Assembly (NCBI GenBank): GCA_030613765.1
Contig: JAUWLI010000212.1
Location: 1 to 5,689, forward strand
DNA from: Phycisphaerae bacterium
Lineage (GTDB): Bacteria; Planctomycetota; Phycisphaerae; Sedimentisphaerales; SG8-4
DNA length: 5,689 nucleotides
Direction of reading: 5' to 3'
Below the pieces are notes generated by a model, which was not told where the DNA came from, did no database searches, and saw only the letters and a program-made list of their open reading frames with translations. Positions 4,986 to 5,689 of this stretch are shown here, in pieces. A program made the translations under genes and the position numbers. How positions within the stretch are numbered: position 1 is the stretch's first letter; each line of letters starts with the position of its first letter.

Positions 4986-5689
4986 TTATCTTCGTCTTCG
5001 GGTGGTTCTTCTTAATTTGTCGTAGGCGGCCTCGATGGTATTCAGTTCTTCCTCGAAAGGCCGCGTGGAAAGTTTCAAATCGGGATATCTCTTTGCGATT
5101 CTTATCAGGGTCTGGAAGTCGCTTTTTGCGTTTTGAAGGATTTTGAGTATCCTGGGTGCAGGATGCTGGTATTCGAGCTGCTGTGTTTTGAGGTCAAGGG
5201 ACTTTCTTATTTTTTCTATTTGTCCTTTTACTCTTTTTAATTCCAGTCGGGCATTCTGCAAATCATTATTCATTACAATCCGGGCGTCTTCTGCCTGTAA
5301 AAACGCCAGAAGCTGCTCTCTCGAATCGAATACTTTGTCGGCTATGCCGCATCTGACAGCATCTTGCGCTGTTAGTGTTAAGAGGGCGCCTTTTTTGCTC
5401 CAGACGTGGACCGTGTTTTGTTGAGGTCTTTTGTTGACCGGGTCAATATATAATTTCTTGTTTTCCTGGGATACCTCTATAACTTCTATATCCCTGTCAG
5501 CCATGGCCATTGCAAGTATTCCGGGTCGGCCTTGCCGCTCGGCCATCGATGCAAGATGAGAACGCCAGGAGGAGGTGAGCTTTTCGCCCAGATCTTCGCC
5601 ATAGACTTTTTTCACATCTTTCGGACCGGTTGCAGATTTTGCTATCAGTGAGGCGGCGCCTATGACGGAGTTATCTTCCATAAAAATCT
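4986..5689 (-). CDS. ClpP/SppA-class membrane serine protease, C-terminal part (5' end outside window)
   Basis: The frame is open to the right edge, so the ATG at 5681 is probably internal: residues just before it read I-F, and IFMEDNSVIGAASLI fits the strand-turn segment that follows the active-site serine in ClpP-class (NfeD/SppA-like) proteases. The remaining 231 residues contain the rest of that fold, including SHLASMAERQGRPGILAMAMADRD (41-64) and LTLTAQDAVRCGIADKV (101-117), hallmarks of this class. The catalytic serine lies outside the window. After about residue 130 there is no NfeD-type membrane/OB domain. Instead come a predicted coiled coil (about 137-172), a further helical region and an Arg-rich end, RRTTRRRR. 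The substrate is unknown; relatives are membrane or periplasmic proteases. The gene converges on arfB with a 49-base gap that has no evident terminator. Confidence 0.75.
   Translation of the reverse strand, partial: IFMEDNSVIGAASLIAKSATGPKDVKKVYGEDLGEKLTSSWRSHLASMAERQGRPGILAMAMADRDIEVIEVSQENKKLYIDPVNKRPQQNTVHVWSKKGALLTLTAQDAVRCGIADKVFDSREQLLAFLQAEDARIVMNNDLQNARLELKRVKGQIEKIRKSLDLKTQQLEYQHPAPRILKILQNAKSDFQTLIRIAKRYPDLKLSTRPFEEELNTIEAAYDKLRRTTRRRR

Noticed and set aside
1..5689. CRISPR array, insertion sequence, prophage, toxin-antitoxin or defence system
   Set aside because: No regularly spaced repeats, transposase, integrase, phage structural or known defence motifs are seen on either strand.

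Overview
The window looks like ordinary chromosomal DNA from an anaerobic or microaerophilic bacterium of moderate GC content. The best clue to the organism is a siroheme-decarboxylase (Ahb/NirDLGH) gene beside hemC and a CcsA/HemX-like membrane protein, which points to siroheme-dependent haem synthesis. That pathway occurs in sulfate reducers, archaea and various uncultured anaerobes. Planctomycetota (Phycisphaerae-like) or a deltaproteobacterial-type lineage would both fit, but this is a guess from gene content and no rRNA is present.

Layout. Bases 1-842 are a minus-strand pair, ahbB-like then a CcsA/HemX-like gene cut by the window edge, two bases apart and so almost certainly one operon. 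A 240-base divergent regulatory region with a near-perfect 20-base palindrome separates them from hemC (1071-2000, plus). Bases 2003-2297 hold no intact gene. They contain the frameshifted C-terminal remnant of a sensor histidine kinase on the minus strand, ending close to the 3' end of a tRNA-Val(UAC) gene (minus). Sharing that tRNA's upstream region, with overlapping -35 elements, is a small nitroreductase (plus). A tRNA-Ala(CGC) with its own promoter follows, then a ferritin-like diiron protein. Next come two small membrane proteins (a PLDc_N-like two-helix protein and a one-helix coiled-coil protein) and the ribosome-rescue hydrolase ArfB, all on plus. The right end is the C-terminal part of a ClpP/SppA-class serine protease on minus, convergent with arfB.

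How the genes fit together. AhbB-like protein and HemC act in tetrapyrrole synthesis, HemC upstream of uroporphyrinogen III and Ahb on siroheme. The CcsA/HemX-like protein would handle haem for cytochrome c or influence tetrapyrrole synthesis. The nitroreductase and ferritin-like protein suit redox and oxidative-stress handling. The rest is housekeeping. I found no CRISPR array, phage gene, insertion sequence, toxin-antitoxin pair or defence system. The most notable items are the kinase remnant next to the tRNA, the palindrome between the divergent haem genes, the tRNA-Ala(CGC), and the unusual C-terminus of the protease.
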